A stretch of 64,000 bases of DNA from Microbispora hainanensis (GTDB taxonomy: Bacteria; Actinomycetota; Actinomycetes; Streptosporangiales; Streptosporangiaceae), in assembly GCF_036186745.1 (NCBI RefSeq), contig NZ_CP108086.1, forward strand, positions 4,092,001-4,156,000, in the 5' to 3' direction. The position numbers were made by a program, and so were the translations under genes. This document shows, piece by piece, positions 17,476 through 24,737 of the stretch. How positions within the stretch are numbered: the first letter of the stretch is position 1; each line of letters begins with the position of its first letter. Under the pieces are notes generated by a model that saw nothing but the letters and a program-made list of their open reading frames with translations, was not told the DNA's origin and did no database searches.

Positions 17476-17532
17476 TTGTAACTGGCGTGTATCATTTCGG
17501 CAGTTACAACGTAGAAGGCAAGGGCGTAACTG
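17476..17532. promoter_or_regulatory. Operator with TTGTAACTG inverted repeat plus third half-site
   Basis: TTGTAACTG (17476-17484) and CAGTTACAA (17501-17509) form a perfect 9-bp inverted repeat with a 16-bp spacer. A third GTAACTG lies at 17526-17532. Centres are 23 and 25 bp apart. The sites fill the divergent gap between the methyltransferase and the CGNR gene, so they are probable binding sites for the CGNR protein or another local regulator. Confidence 0.7.
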
Positions 17533-17537
17533 GTCAA

Positions 17538-18107
17538 GTGAACTTCAACAGTCACACTGATGCCGTGGTGGGCATCGCGGTCGGCCTCGTCAACGCGCTG
17601 ACCGAGGGGGAGGCGCGGGGCCGGCCGTACGCGCTTCCGACGGGTGAGGCGCGGGCCGCCGCGGTCGGCGACGTGCTCGCGACCGGCGACAGGCGGGCGC
17701 CCGAGGTCTCCGAGGCGGAGGCGGACGCGCTCACGGAGATCGCGGGGCGGCTGCGTGGTGTGTTCGAGGCCGTGACGCGTGGCGACGTGGACGCGGCGGC
17801 GCTCGCCGTGAACGGACTGCTGGCCGAGACGGACGCCCGCCCGCACCTCGACCGGCACGACGGGGAGCCCTGGCACCTGCACTTCCACGGCGCGGGCGGC
17901 ACCCTGGCCGGCAACTACGCGGCCGGTTGCGCGACCGGCCTGGCCGTGGTGCTCGGCAGCGAGCTGCACGACCGGCTCGGCGTGTGCACCGCGCCGCACT
18001 GCGACCGCGTGTATGTGGACACCTCCCGCAACGGCACCCGCCGCTTCTGCTCCACGGCCTGCCAGAACCGGGTCAAGACGGCCGCCTTCCGGGCGCGCGG
18101 CGCCTGA
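17538..18107 (+). CDS. CGNR zinc-finger / ABATE-domain regulator (DUF1470)
   Basis: This 189-aa protein has an N-terminal ABATE (DUF1470) domain starting at DAVVGIAVGLVNALT and a C-terminal CGNR-type zinc finger with four cysteines: GVCTAPHCDRVYVD, then SRNGTRRFCSTACQNRVKTA. CGNR proteins are thought to be DNA-binding regulators of stress or detoxification genes. GTG 17538 is chosen because homology starts just after it; an upstream ATG at 17487 would place codons over the operator repeats. It is likely to autoregulate and control the divergent methyltransferase through the GTAACTG sites. Confidence 0.85.
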   Translation: MNFNSHTDAVVGIAVGLVNALTEGEARGRPYALPTGEARAAAVGDVLATGDRRAPEVSEAEADALTEIAGRLRGVFEAVTRGDVDAAALAVNGLLAETDARPHLDRHDGEPWHLHFHGAGGTLAGNYAAGCATGLAVVLGSELHDRLGVCTAPHCDRVYVDTSRNGTRRFCSTACQNRVKTAAFRARGA

Positions 18108-18227
18108 CCGCTCCGCCGCCCTTTCCATCGCGCTGTCCGCCGCGCTGTCCGCCGCGCTGTACGCCGGGCTGGAGCGGGCGGAACGCGAGGTCCGATCGCC
18201 GCCGGACCTCCCGGCGGCGCCACCGCC

Positions 18228-18989
18228 ATGCTCGATCCCATGAACGAGATGAACGACATGAACGGCAAGGCGGCCCTGGTCACCGGGGGTGGCAGGGGGA
18301 TCGGCGCGGCGGTCGCACTCAGGCTGGCCGAGCGCGGCGCGGACGTGGCGCTGACCTACGAGCGAGACGAGGACAGCGCTGCCGCCGTGGCCGAGAAGGT
18401 GAAGGGGATGGGCAGGCGGACACTGGTCATCCGCGCCGACAACGGCGACGCGGCGGCGGTCACCGCGGCCGTGGACGAGGCCGCCGCGGAGTTCGGCCGG
18501 CTCGACGTCCTCGTGAACAACGCGGCGGTCTTCCACGTCGCGCCCATCGAGGACCTCGGACCGGAGGAGGTCGACCGTACGCTCGCAGCCAACGTGCGCG
18601 GGCCGTTCCTGGCCGCGCGGGCGGCGGCGGGGCACATGTCCGAGGGCGGCCGGATCATCACCATCGGCAGCAACGTGGCCGAGCGGGCCGTCTTCCCGGG
18701 CTTCGCCCTCTACGCGATGAGCAAGACGGCCATGACCGGAATGACCAAGGGGCTCGCCCGCGACCTCGGGCCGCGCGGCATCACGGTCAACCTCGTCAAC
18801 CCCGGCCCGACCGACACCGCCTCGAACCCGGCGGACAGCCCCATGGCGGACACGATCCGGGGCCTGACGGTCCTCGGCCGCTACGCGGAGCCGGGCGACA
18901 TCGCCGAGACCGTGGCCCATTTGGCGGGCGACGGCGGGCGCCACATCACCGGAGCGACGATCAACGTGGACGGCGGCTGGGCCGTCTGA
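18228..18989 (+). CDS. SDR family oxidoreductase (3-oxoacyl-ACP reductase-like)
   Basis: This 253-aa classical SDR has TGGGRGIGAAVAL (cofactor site), NNAAVFHVAP, an active-site Ser in TIGSNVAERAVFPGF, and YAMSK (Tyr-x3-Lys). The end GATINVDGGWAV is typical of FabG-like and glucose-dehydrogenase-like enzymes. The substrate is unknown. Four closely spaced ATG codons (18228, 18240, 18249, 18258) precede the domain and none has a clear SD, so the start is uncertain by up to ten residues. The 120-bp gap to the CGNR gene contains a cgctgtccgc triplication and no obvious promoter, so a shared transcript is possible. Confidence 0.88.
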   Translation: MLDPMNEMNDMNGKAALVTGGGRGIGAAVALRLAERGADVALTYERDEDSAAAVAEKVKGMGRRTLVIRADNGDAAAVTAAVDEAAAEFGRLDVLVNNAAVFHVAPIEDLGPEEVDRTLAANVRGPFLAARAAAGHMSEGGRIITIGSNVAERAVFPGFALYAMSKTAMTGMTKGLARDLGPRGITVNLVNPGPTDTASNPADSPMADTIRGLTVLGRYAEPGDIAETVAHLAGDGGRHITGATINVDGGWAV

Positions 18990-19069
18990 CCCCAGTCCGG
19001 GCCCTAGCGGCCCGGCCACGTGATCGGGCCGCGGGCAGCGGGCCGCGACTCGCATGATGGTCCTCACGT

Positions 19070-19300
19070 GTGAAGGTCTGCGCGCGGCATGCCTGCACGT
19101 ACACCCCCGATCTCGATGAGGTCTGGCTGACCGAAAAACGCGCCGACGGCTCGGCCCGCCTCGGCGCGCTTGCCGACTTCGCCGGAGAGCGCGTGCGCAA
19201 GTCGCAGAACCTGGAGAACGCCTACCTCCACGGCAGGTTCGGTGCTCTCCCGCACGTGGATCAGACCCCCCTCCTGCGTGCGCTCGGGTTGATCGGCTGA
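19070..19300 (+). pseudogene. rloA: RloA-like AAA15 ATPase, C-terminal remnant
   Basis: The open frame encodes the last roughly 65 residues of an AAA15/OLD-like ATPase of the RloA type: DLDEVWLTEKRADGSARL, ALADFAGERVRKSQNLENAY, LHGRFGALPHVDQ, RALGLIG. The Walker A, signature and Walker B regions are missing. The stop codon overlaps the ATG of the RloB remnant (TGATG), the native order of this pair in intact loci. RloA-type ATPases form anti-phage modules with RloB, a putative nuclease; here the module is dead. Confidence 0.65.
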
Positions 19301-19714
19301 TGGCTCCCAACGGACGACGAAGAGAGGCGGAAGGCCGCTGAAGAGGACCGCCGGGAATCGCCCCGAGCTTCGCACGATCATGGTCTTCTGTGAGGGCCGG
19401 AGCTCGGAACCCGACTACATCAACGGCCTGAAGCGACTGCCGCACGTAGCAGGCAACACCGCGCTGAACATACAGATTCATCCCGGACAAGGCGTGCCGG
19501 TCACGCTGGTCAGGAAGGCCGTGGAATGCGCGAGCGATCCGGAGATCGATGAGTGCCGCTGCGGATGAATGCCGCCCGCTACGCGGAGCGCCTTGACGCG
19601 CGTCACGCCGAAAATGGCACGGTCTTTCCGCACGACAACCCATCGTCGGGCATGTACAAGTTTCTGCGGAATCTCGAAGGCGAACAGGTGCGCTCTCGCG
19701 GTGCGGGCGGATGA
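19300..19714 (+). pseudogene. rloB: RloB family protein, frameshifted and internally deleted
   Basis: Three pieces in different frames add up to an RloB (TOPRIM-like) protein. Residues MAPNGRRREAEG open the gene. A second frame holds LKRTAGNRPELRTIMVFCEG, RSSEPDYINGLKRLPHV, NTALNIQIHPGQGVPVTLVR and stops at 19566-19568. The third frame has ARYAERLDARHAENGTVFPH and NPSSGMYKFLRNLEG before TGA 19712-19714. The central part, with the DVD acidic motif and the NPCFELW motif, has been deleted between two near-copies of gatgartgccgc (about 19550-19573), suggesting microhomology-mediated loss. The neighbouring ATPase is also truncated. Confidence 0.75.
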
Positions 19715-19718
19715 GATT

Positions 19719-20453
19719 TCAGGCGTCGGGGGCTTCGACGTCGGCGACGACGCAGGAGATGTTGTCGGGGCCGCCGCCCTCGTTGGCCAGCTCGATGAGC
19801 CGGGTGACCGTCTCCTGCGGATCGGCCACGGTGGTGAGCACGTGGTGCAGCGCCTCGGGTTCGAGCACGGAGGTGAGCCCGTCGGAGCACAGCAGGTAGC
19901 GGTCGCCCGGGTAGGCCTCGCGCAGCGACAGGTCGGGCTCGGCCAGGCCGCTGGTCTCCAGCGCCCGCAGCAGCAGGGAGCGGCGCGGATGGCGGGCGGC
20001 CTGGTCGGGGCTCATGCGCCCGTCGTCCACCAGCGACTGCACCAGCGTGTGGTCGCGCGTGATCTGGTAGAGCGCGCCGTCGCGCAGCATGTACGCCCGT
20101 GAGTCGCCCACGTGGGCCAGGGCGAACTTCCCGTGGCCGTCCCACAGCATCGCGGTGATCGTGGTGCCCATCCGCTCAAGCGCCGGGTCCTGCGCGGCGA
20201 GGTCGCCCAGGTGCTGCCCCGCCTCCCGTACGGCGTCCGCGAGGGCGGCGGCGACGTCGGCGGGAGCCGGACCGTCCTCCAGCTTGGCCAGTGTGGAGAT
20301 GACGGCCGCGCTGGCGACCTCGCCGTGTCCGTGTCCGCCCATCCCGTCGGCGATGGCGAGCAGGCGCTCGCCGGCGTGCACCGAATCTTCGTTGTTGGCA
20401 CGCGAGCGCCCGACGTCCGACCCCGCGGCGTACCGAATACGGTTGTGCGTCAT
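19719..20453 (-). CDS. PP2C-family Ser/Thr protein phosphatase
   Basis: This 244-aa soluble PPM/PP2C phosphatase has metal-binding motifs RSRANNEDS, IADGMGGHGHGEVASAA, LAHVGDSRAYMLR, LLCSDGLT and GGGPDNISCVV, all intact. It should remove phosphate from Ser/Thr residues, and the Ser/Thr kinase at 22749 is an obvious candidate counterpart. It is transcribed divergently from the DNA methylase gene through a 58-bp gap. Its promoter is TTGTGA-N17-TTTACT with the -10 ending 7 nt before the ATG and no SD, predicting a leaderless mRNA. Confidence 0.93.
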   Translation of the reverse strand: MTHNRIRYAAGSDVGRSRANNEDSVHAGERLLAIADGMGGHGHGEVASAAVISTLAKLEDGPAPADVAAALADAVREAGQHLGDLAAQDPALERMGTTITAMLWDGHGKFALAHVGDSRAYMLRDGALYQITRDHTLVQSLVDDGRMSPDQAARHPRRSLLLRALETSGLAEPDLSLREAYPGDRYLLCSDGLTSVLEPEALHHVLTTVADPQETVTRLIELANEGGGPDNISCVVADVEAPDA

Positions 20454-20511
20454 GGTTTTGAGTAAACCATTGGTTGAGTCACTTCACAAGCACAGTGCTA
20501 GGCTCCTGTTC
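20454..20511. promoter_or_regulatory. Divergent, overlapping leaderless promoters with AACCA-T-TGGTT dyad
   Basis: The leftward promoter is TTGTGA (20489-20484), 17-bp spacer, TTTACT (20466-20461), ATG 7 nt later. The rightward promoter is TTGAGT (20474-20479), 19-bp spacer, TAGGCT (20499-20504), ATG 7 nt later. The dyad AACCA-T-TGGTT (20465-20475) overlaps the leftward -10 and the rightward -35, so one regulator could control both genes. Confidence 0.7.
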
Positions 20512-22638
20512 ATGAGCCACGACGCCCAGGCGGACACCACGGCGGACACGACCGCGCGCCCGGCCGCCGCGAGCCCGCTCGAGGCCGCCGTCGAGGCGGC
20601 GGTCGAAGCGACCGTGAACGCGGGCGACATCGCCCGGCTCGCCGACGTCGGCAGGGCCGCGGTCAGCAACTGGCGCCGCCGCTACGAGGACTTCCCCCAG
20701 CCGGTCGGAGGTACCGCCTCCAGCCCGCTTTTCTCGCTTCCCGAGGTGGAGGCGTGGCTGCGCAGGAACGGCAAGTCGTTCGAGGTGTCGCAGGGCGACC
20801 GTGTCTGGCAGCGGCTGCGCGCGTCGGCCGACGACCTGCGCCTGGGCGAGGTGCTGGGGGAGGTCGGGGCGTTCCTGCTCTACACGCTCCGCGACCCCGA
20901 CGGCTGGAAGCTGCTGTCCGCCGCCCCCGACCTCGCCGTACGGCTCCCGCGTGCGGTGGCGGAGGCGACCGCCGACCTGCCCCCGCGACCCGGGGACGTG
21001 TCGCAGGTCGAGCCCGGCCTGCTCCGGCTCGTCGCCGGGATGGCCGAGCGGAGCGGTGCGGCCGGCGCGTTCGAGTTCCTCTGCGAGCGGTACGCCGAGG
21101 CGCACAGCCGCAGGCTGGCGCTGACCCGTCCCGACGTGGCCGCACTGATGACCCGGCTGGCCTGCCCTGGGGCGCGCACGGTGCTCGACCCCGCGTGCGG
21201 CATGGGCACGCTCCTGCTGGCGGCCGGAGCCAACGGAGCCAACGAGACCGCCGGGGCCATCGGGGCAGCCGGGGCAGCCGGGGCCACGGCGGCGCAGGGC
21301 GACGTGCGGCTGCTCGGCCAGGACGCCAACGAGACGGTCGCGCTGCTCGCGGCACTGCGGCTGCTGCTGCGCGGGCGGGACGCCCGGGTCGTCCCGGGAG
21401 ACGCGCTGCGGCACGACGCGTTCCCGCCCGACCCGCCGCAGGACGTGCTCGCGGACGCGGTCGTGTGCGACCCCCCGTTCAACGAGCGGGCGTGGGGCCA
21501 CGAAGACCTCGTCGGCGATCCGCGCTGGCAGTACGGCATGCCCCCGCGCGGCGAGTCGGAGCTGGCCTGGGTGCAGCACTGCCTCGCCCACGTGCGGCCC
21601 GGCGGGCTGGTGGCCATCCTGATGCCGGGCGCCGCGGCGAGCCGCCGCCCGGGACGCCGCATCCGGGCGAACCTCCTACGGACGGGCGCGCTGCGCGCGG
21701 TCCTCACACTGATGCCCGGCGGCCCCGACCTGTGGCTGCTGCGCCGCCCCGAGCCCGGGGAACGCCAGCCCGGCGCGATCCTCGTGGCCGACGCGGGAGA
21801 CGACCCGGCGTCCGTCGAAGCGGCCTGGCGGGCCCACCTCGCGCAGACCGAGCTGCCGCCCGGCTGCCGCACGGTCAGGATCATCGACATCCTCGACGAC
21901 GAGGTGGACGTGAGCCCCGCGCGGCACCTGTCGCCCCGGGTCGACACACGGGGCTTTCCCGCGGCCGGCGCGCGCTTCCGGGAGGCGGTCGCGGCGCTGG
22001 CCGACGACATGCCCGACCTGGAGGTGCTCACCGGCGGCGCCGCGGGCTGGGACGCGTCGTGGGCGACGGTGGCCGAGATGGCCAGATCCGGGCTGGTCAC
22101 CATCAGGCACTCGACGATGCGGGCGCTGCCCGCCGACGTTCCCGATGTTCCCGGTCGCGGGGCGGCCGAGGAGGGAGCACCCGAGGGCGGAGTGCCGGTG
22201 CTGACGGCCGACGACATCGCGGCAGGGACGGCGCCGTCGCGGCGGATTCCGCGCGCTTCCGGCCTGCTCGCCGTACGGCAGGGCGACGTCGTCGCGTCGG
22301 CCGTCACCGCCCGGGTGGTCGTGGGGGAGGGGGCGGTCCTCGGCCCCCATCTCAGCCTTTTCCGCGTCGATCCCGGCAAGGTGGATCCCGAGTTCCTCGC
22401 AGGGTTCCTGCGCTACGCCGCGGGCGGCGGCCGGCCCCACCTCGGCAGCAGCCGGGTGGAGGCCCGCCGGGCCCGCGTGCCCCAGCTTCCCCTGGCCGTC
22501 CAGCGGACGTACGGCACGGCCTTCCGGCGGCTGCTCGCGCTGGAGGACGGGCTGCGCGAGGTGGCCGCGGCGGGCGAGGCGTTCACGCGGCTCGGCGTCG
22601 AGGGCCTGATCGACGGACGCCTCCGTCCCCGTGGGTGA
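20512..22638 (+). CDS. N-6 adenine DNA methylase with N-terminal HTH and C-terminal HsdS-like domain
   Basis: This 708-aa protein fuses an HTH segment (about 30-80: ADVGRAAVSNWRRRYEDFPQ) to a HsdM-type N6-adenine DNA methyltransferase. Motif I is DPACGMGTLLLAAGA (about 225-240) and motif IV is CDPPFNERAWG (DPPF in place of NPPF/Y). The C-terminal part (about 560-700) resembles a type I target-recognition domain: VLTADDIAAG, LLAVRQGDVVASAV, VDPEFLAGFLRYAA. No restriction subunit is adjacent, so it is probably an orphan or regulatory methylase. An Ala/Gly-rich insert follows motif I. It is divergent from the PP2C gene, and a Ser/Thr kinase gene follows 110 bp downstream on the same strand. The start has a leaderless-type promoter. 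Confidence 0.88.
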   Translation: MSHDAQADTTADTTARPAAASPLEAAVEAAVEATVNAGDIARLADVGRAAVSNWRRRYEDFPQPVGGTASSPLFSLPEVEAWLRRNGKSFEVSQGDRVWQRLRASADDLRLGEVLGEVGAFLLYTLRDPDGWKLLSAAPDLAVRLPRAVAEATADLPPRPGDVSQVEPGLLRLVAGMAERSGAAGAFEFLCERYAEAHSRRLALTRPDVAALMTRLACPGARTVLDPACGMGTLLLAAGANGANETAGAIGAAGAAGATAAQGDVRLLGQDANETVALLAALRLLLRGRDARVVPGDALRHDAFPPDPPQDVLADAVVCDPPFNERAWGHEDLVGDPRWQYGMPPRGESELAWVQHCLAHVRPGGLVAILMPGAAASRRPGRRIRANLLRTGALRAVLTLMPGGPDLWLLRRPEPGERQPGAILVADAGDDPASVEAAWRAHLAQTELPPGCRTVRIIDILDDEVDVSPARHLSPRVDTRGFPAAGARFREAVAALADDMPDLEVLTGGAAGWDASWATVAEMARSGLVTIRHSTMRALPADVPDVPGRGAAEEGAPEGGVPVLTADDIAAGTAPSRRIPRASGLLAVRQGDVVASAVTARVVVGEGAVLGPHLSLFRVDPGKVDPEFLAGFLRYAAGGGRPHLGSSRVEARRARVPQLPLAVQRTYGTAFRRLLALEDGLREVAAAGEAFTRLGVEGLIDGRLRPRG

Positions 22639-22748
22639 CGCGGCGGCCGGCTCCCCCGGGGAGAGAGTCCTGTTCACCCCGTCACCGAGCCCGAGCATCA
22701 CGGACGGATCCGGTAGCTTTTTCCCCGAAAGGCCGACGGGAGGGGCGC

Positions 22749-23651
22749 ATGGTCATCGGCGACCGGTATGAGCTGGACGACCTCCCTCTGGGGCAGGGCG
22801 GCATGGGCGCCGTATACGGCGGGCATGACCGGCGGCTCGACCGCAAGGTGGCGGTGAAGTTCCTGCGGCTGCCCGACGGCCCCGACGAGGAGTTGCAGCG
22901 CCGGTTCATCCGCGAGGCGCGGATCCTCGCGAAGCTCGATCACCCGGGCGCGCCCGTGCTCTACGACTTCGGCACCTACGAGCAGCGGCTCTTCCAGGTC
23001 ATGCAGTTCATCGAGGGTGTGACGGTCGCCGACCTGCTGAGCGAGCACGGCCCGCTGCCGGTGCCGTGGGCCGCGGCCATCGCCGCGCAGGCGTGCGCCG
23101 TGCTGACCGCCGCGCACGAGCTGTCGATCTGCCACCGGGACCTCAAGCCGACCAATCTCATGCTCTGCCCGGACGGCAGCGTGAAGCTGCTCGACTTCGG
23201 GCTCGCCATGTTGCGTGAGACGGACGTCGCGGGGCGGACGGCGCAGTTCACCCGGATCGGGCAGATCCTCGGTACCCCGGCGTACATGTCGCCCGAGCAG
23301 ATCCAGCGGGGCGTCGCCGGGCCGAAGAGCGACCTGTACTCCCTCGGGTGCGTGCTGCACGAGATGCTGACCGGCGACCAGTTGTTCACCGGGCCCACGG
23401 AATATGCCGTGTTCGACAAGCAGGTGAAGGAGCAGCCGCCCCGGGTGCCGGGGGTTCCCGCCGAGCTCGACGGCCTCATCGCCGAGCTGCTGGAGAAGGA
23501 CCCCGACAAGCGGCCGCCCGACGCGCACACGCTGTTCGAGCGGCTGCAGCCGTTCGCGGTCGACCTGCCCCCGCTGCCCGGCTTCCTCAATCCGTCGTCG
23601 GTCCCCAGCCCCGGGCGCATGTACGCCCAGATGGTCGGCCGCGTCCGCTGA
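22749..23651 (+). CDS. Soluble serine/threonine protein kinase
   Basis: This 300-aa Hanks-type kinase is essentially a bare catalytic domain: GQGGMGAVYGGHDRRLDRK (P-loop; VAVKFL supplies the lysine), CHRDLKPTNLML (catalytic loop), LLDFGLA, GTPAYMSPEQIQRG and SDLYSLGCVLHEMLTG. There is no transmembrane helix and no PASTA or other sensor domain. GGGAGGGG precedes the ATG. It follows the DNA methylase on the same strand, and the PP2C phosphatase lies on the other side of the methylase, giving a compact phosphatase-methylase-kinase set. Substrates are unknown; the methylase is an attractive candidate (inference). Confidence 0.93.
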   Translation: MVIGDRYELDDLPLGQGGMGAVYGGHDRRLDRKVAVKFLRLPDGPDEELQRRFIREARILAKLDHPGAPVLYDFGTYEQRLFQVMQFIEGVTVADLLSEHGPLPVPWAAAIAAQACAVLTAAHELSICHRDLKPTNLMLCPDGSVKLLDFGLAMLRETDVAGRTAQFTRIGQILGTPAYMSPEQIQRGVAGPKSDLYSLGCVLHEMLTGDQLFTGPTEYAVFDKQVKEQPPRVPGVPAELDGLIAELLEKDPDKRPPDAHTLFERLQPFAVDLPPLPGFLNPSSVPSPGRMYAQMVGRVR

Positions 23652-23678
23652 GGTCCGTTCAAGGTCGGCCGGGAGCGC

Positions 23679-24722
23679 TCAGCCGCGCCAGGCGGCGAGG
23701 ACCTCCTCGACCCGGGGGCGGATCCGCTCGCGGGCCGTCATCCTCGGCACTCCGGCCATCAGCAGCTCGTCGTAGTCGGTGTCCAGGTGGCGCACGCTTG
23801 CGATCACGGCGAGCGTGATGGCGTTCTCGTCCAGCGCCCGGGCGGCGGCGGTGCGGCCCACCCGCCCGCTCCCGCGTACGGCGGCGTGCGCAGCGATGGC
23901 CTCGGCCCGTTCGGCCGGGCAGCGGGGGAACAGGCGGCGGATCCGCTCCGCCATCCGGGTCTGGAACTCGGCGTCCTCATCGGCCCGGCGCTCACGGTCG
24001 CGCTCGCGGCGGCGCAGCCGCGCCTCCTCGTCGGCAAGGCACTGCTCCTCGGCCCGCGTCAGCGCGTCCTCCTCGACCAGCACGCCGAGCCGTTCGTATC
24101 GCTTGCGCCGCCGGTTGAAGCGGACCACCACCGCCGACAACCCGCTCTCCTTCTTGGCGCGGCGGCTCAGCGCCGCGTTCCCCGCCGGGAGGAAGCACAA
24201 GTGGTCCATGTCGGCGCAGGTCAGGCAGTGCGGCTGATCATCCTCCATGATCAGGTAAGGCCCGGTGTCCCCGCACCCGGCGCACGTCCACGCGTCCAGC
24301 GGCGCCACGGCCACGAGGTCGGGGGCCTTGCTCTGCCGGTCGGTGATCTGCCGCCGCCGTGCCTCGCTCAGCTCCGGAGACAGCCAGTGGACGCGGAAGG
24401 CGCGCTCCAGGTCGTCGTCGCCCGCCGCCGTGAAGCGCAGCGGCCGCCGGTCGCGGGTGCCCGCCGTGTATGTCGCCTCGCTCTCCAGCAGGTTCCTCGA
24501 CAGGGCCCACGCGCGCAGATGCGACAGCGCCTCCGCCATCCGGCCGGCGTCCACGGCGGCCAGCTCTTCCAGGTTGCCGGTGCGGCCCTGCCGCCAGGTC
24601 TCCACGTGGCGGTCGTGCAGCCACCGCAGGCCGGTGAGCACGTCGATCGGGGTCACGTACTTGCGGGTGGCCAGGGCGATCTCCGCCGCCTGGGCGACCC
24701 GTCCGCCGAGCTTGCTGCGCAT
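23679..24722 (-). CDS. DUF2293 domain-containing protein with zinc-ribbon-like cysteines
   Basis: This 347-aa protein of unknown function has a C-terminal DUF2293 domain (about 265-345: RIRRLFPRCPAERAEAIAAH, LAVIASVRHLDTDYDELLM, RERIRPRVEEVLAAW). The middle has two cysteine pairs, WTCAGCGDTG and HCLTCADMDHLCFL (about 145-175), suggesting zinc binding. A highly charged Glu/Arg helix (about 220-260) links the two. A nucleic-acid role would fit but is not shown. GGAGGA precedes the ATG. It is convergent with the kinase gene (27-bp gap) and lies 15 bp downstream of rodA on the same strand, so it may be the last gene of that operon. Confidence 0.8.
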   Translation of the reverse strand: MRSKLGGRVAQAAEIALATRKYVTPIDVLTGLRWLHDRHVETWRQGRTGNLEELAAVDAGRMAEALSHLRAWALSRNLLESEATYTAGTRDRRPLRFTAAGDDDLERAFRVHWLSPELSEARRRQITDRQSKAPDLVAVAPLDAWTCAGCGDTGPYLIMEDDQPHCLTCADMDHLCFLPAGNAALSRRAKKESGLSAVVVRFNRRRKRYERLGVLVEEDALTRAEEQCLADEEARLRRRERDRERRADEDAEFQTRMAERIRRLFPRCPAERAEAIAAHAAVRGSGRVGRTAAARALDENAITLAVIASVRHLDTDYDELLMAGVPRMTARERIRPRVEEVLAAWRG

Positions 24723-24737
24723 TCCTCCAAGACTGCC

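Noticed and set aside
19719-23651. A canonical Pgl (BREX type 2) or type I restriction-modification locus
   Set aside because: There is no PglZ-type phosphatase, PglY ATPase, PglW-type large kinase or HsdR gene; only a methylase, kinase and phosphatase are present, so the named systems are not supported.
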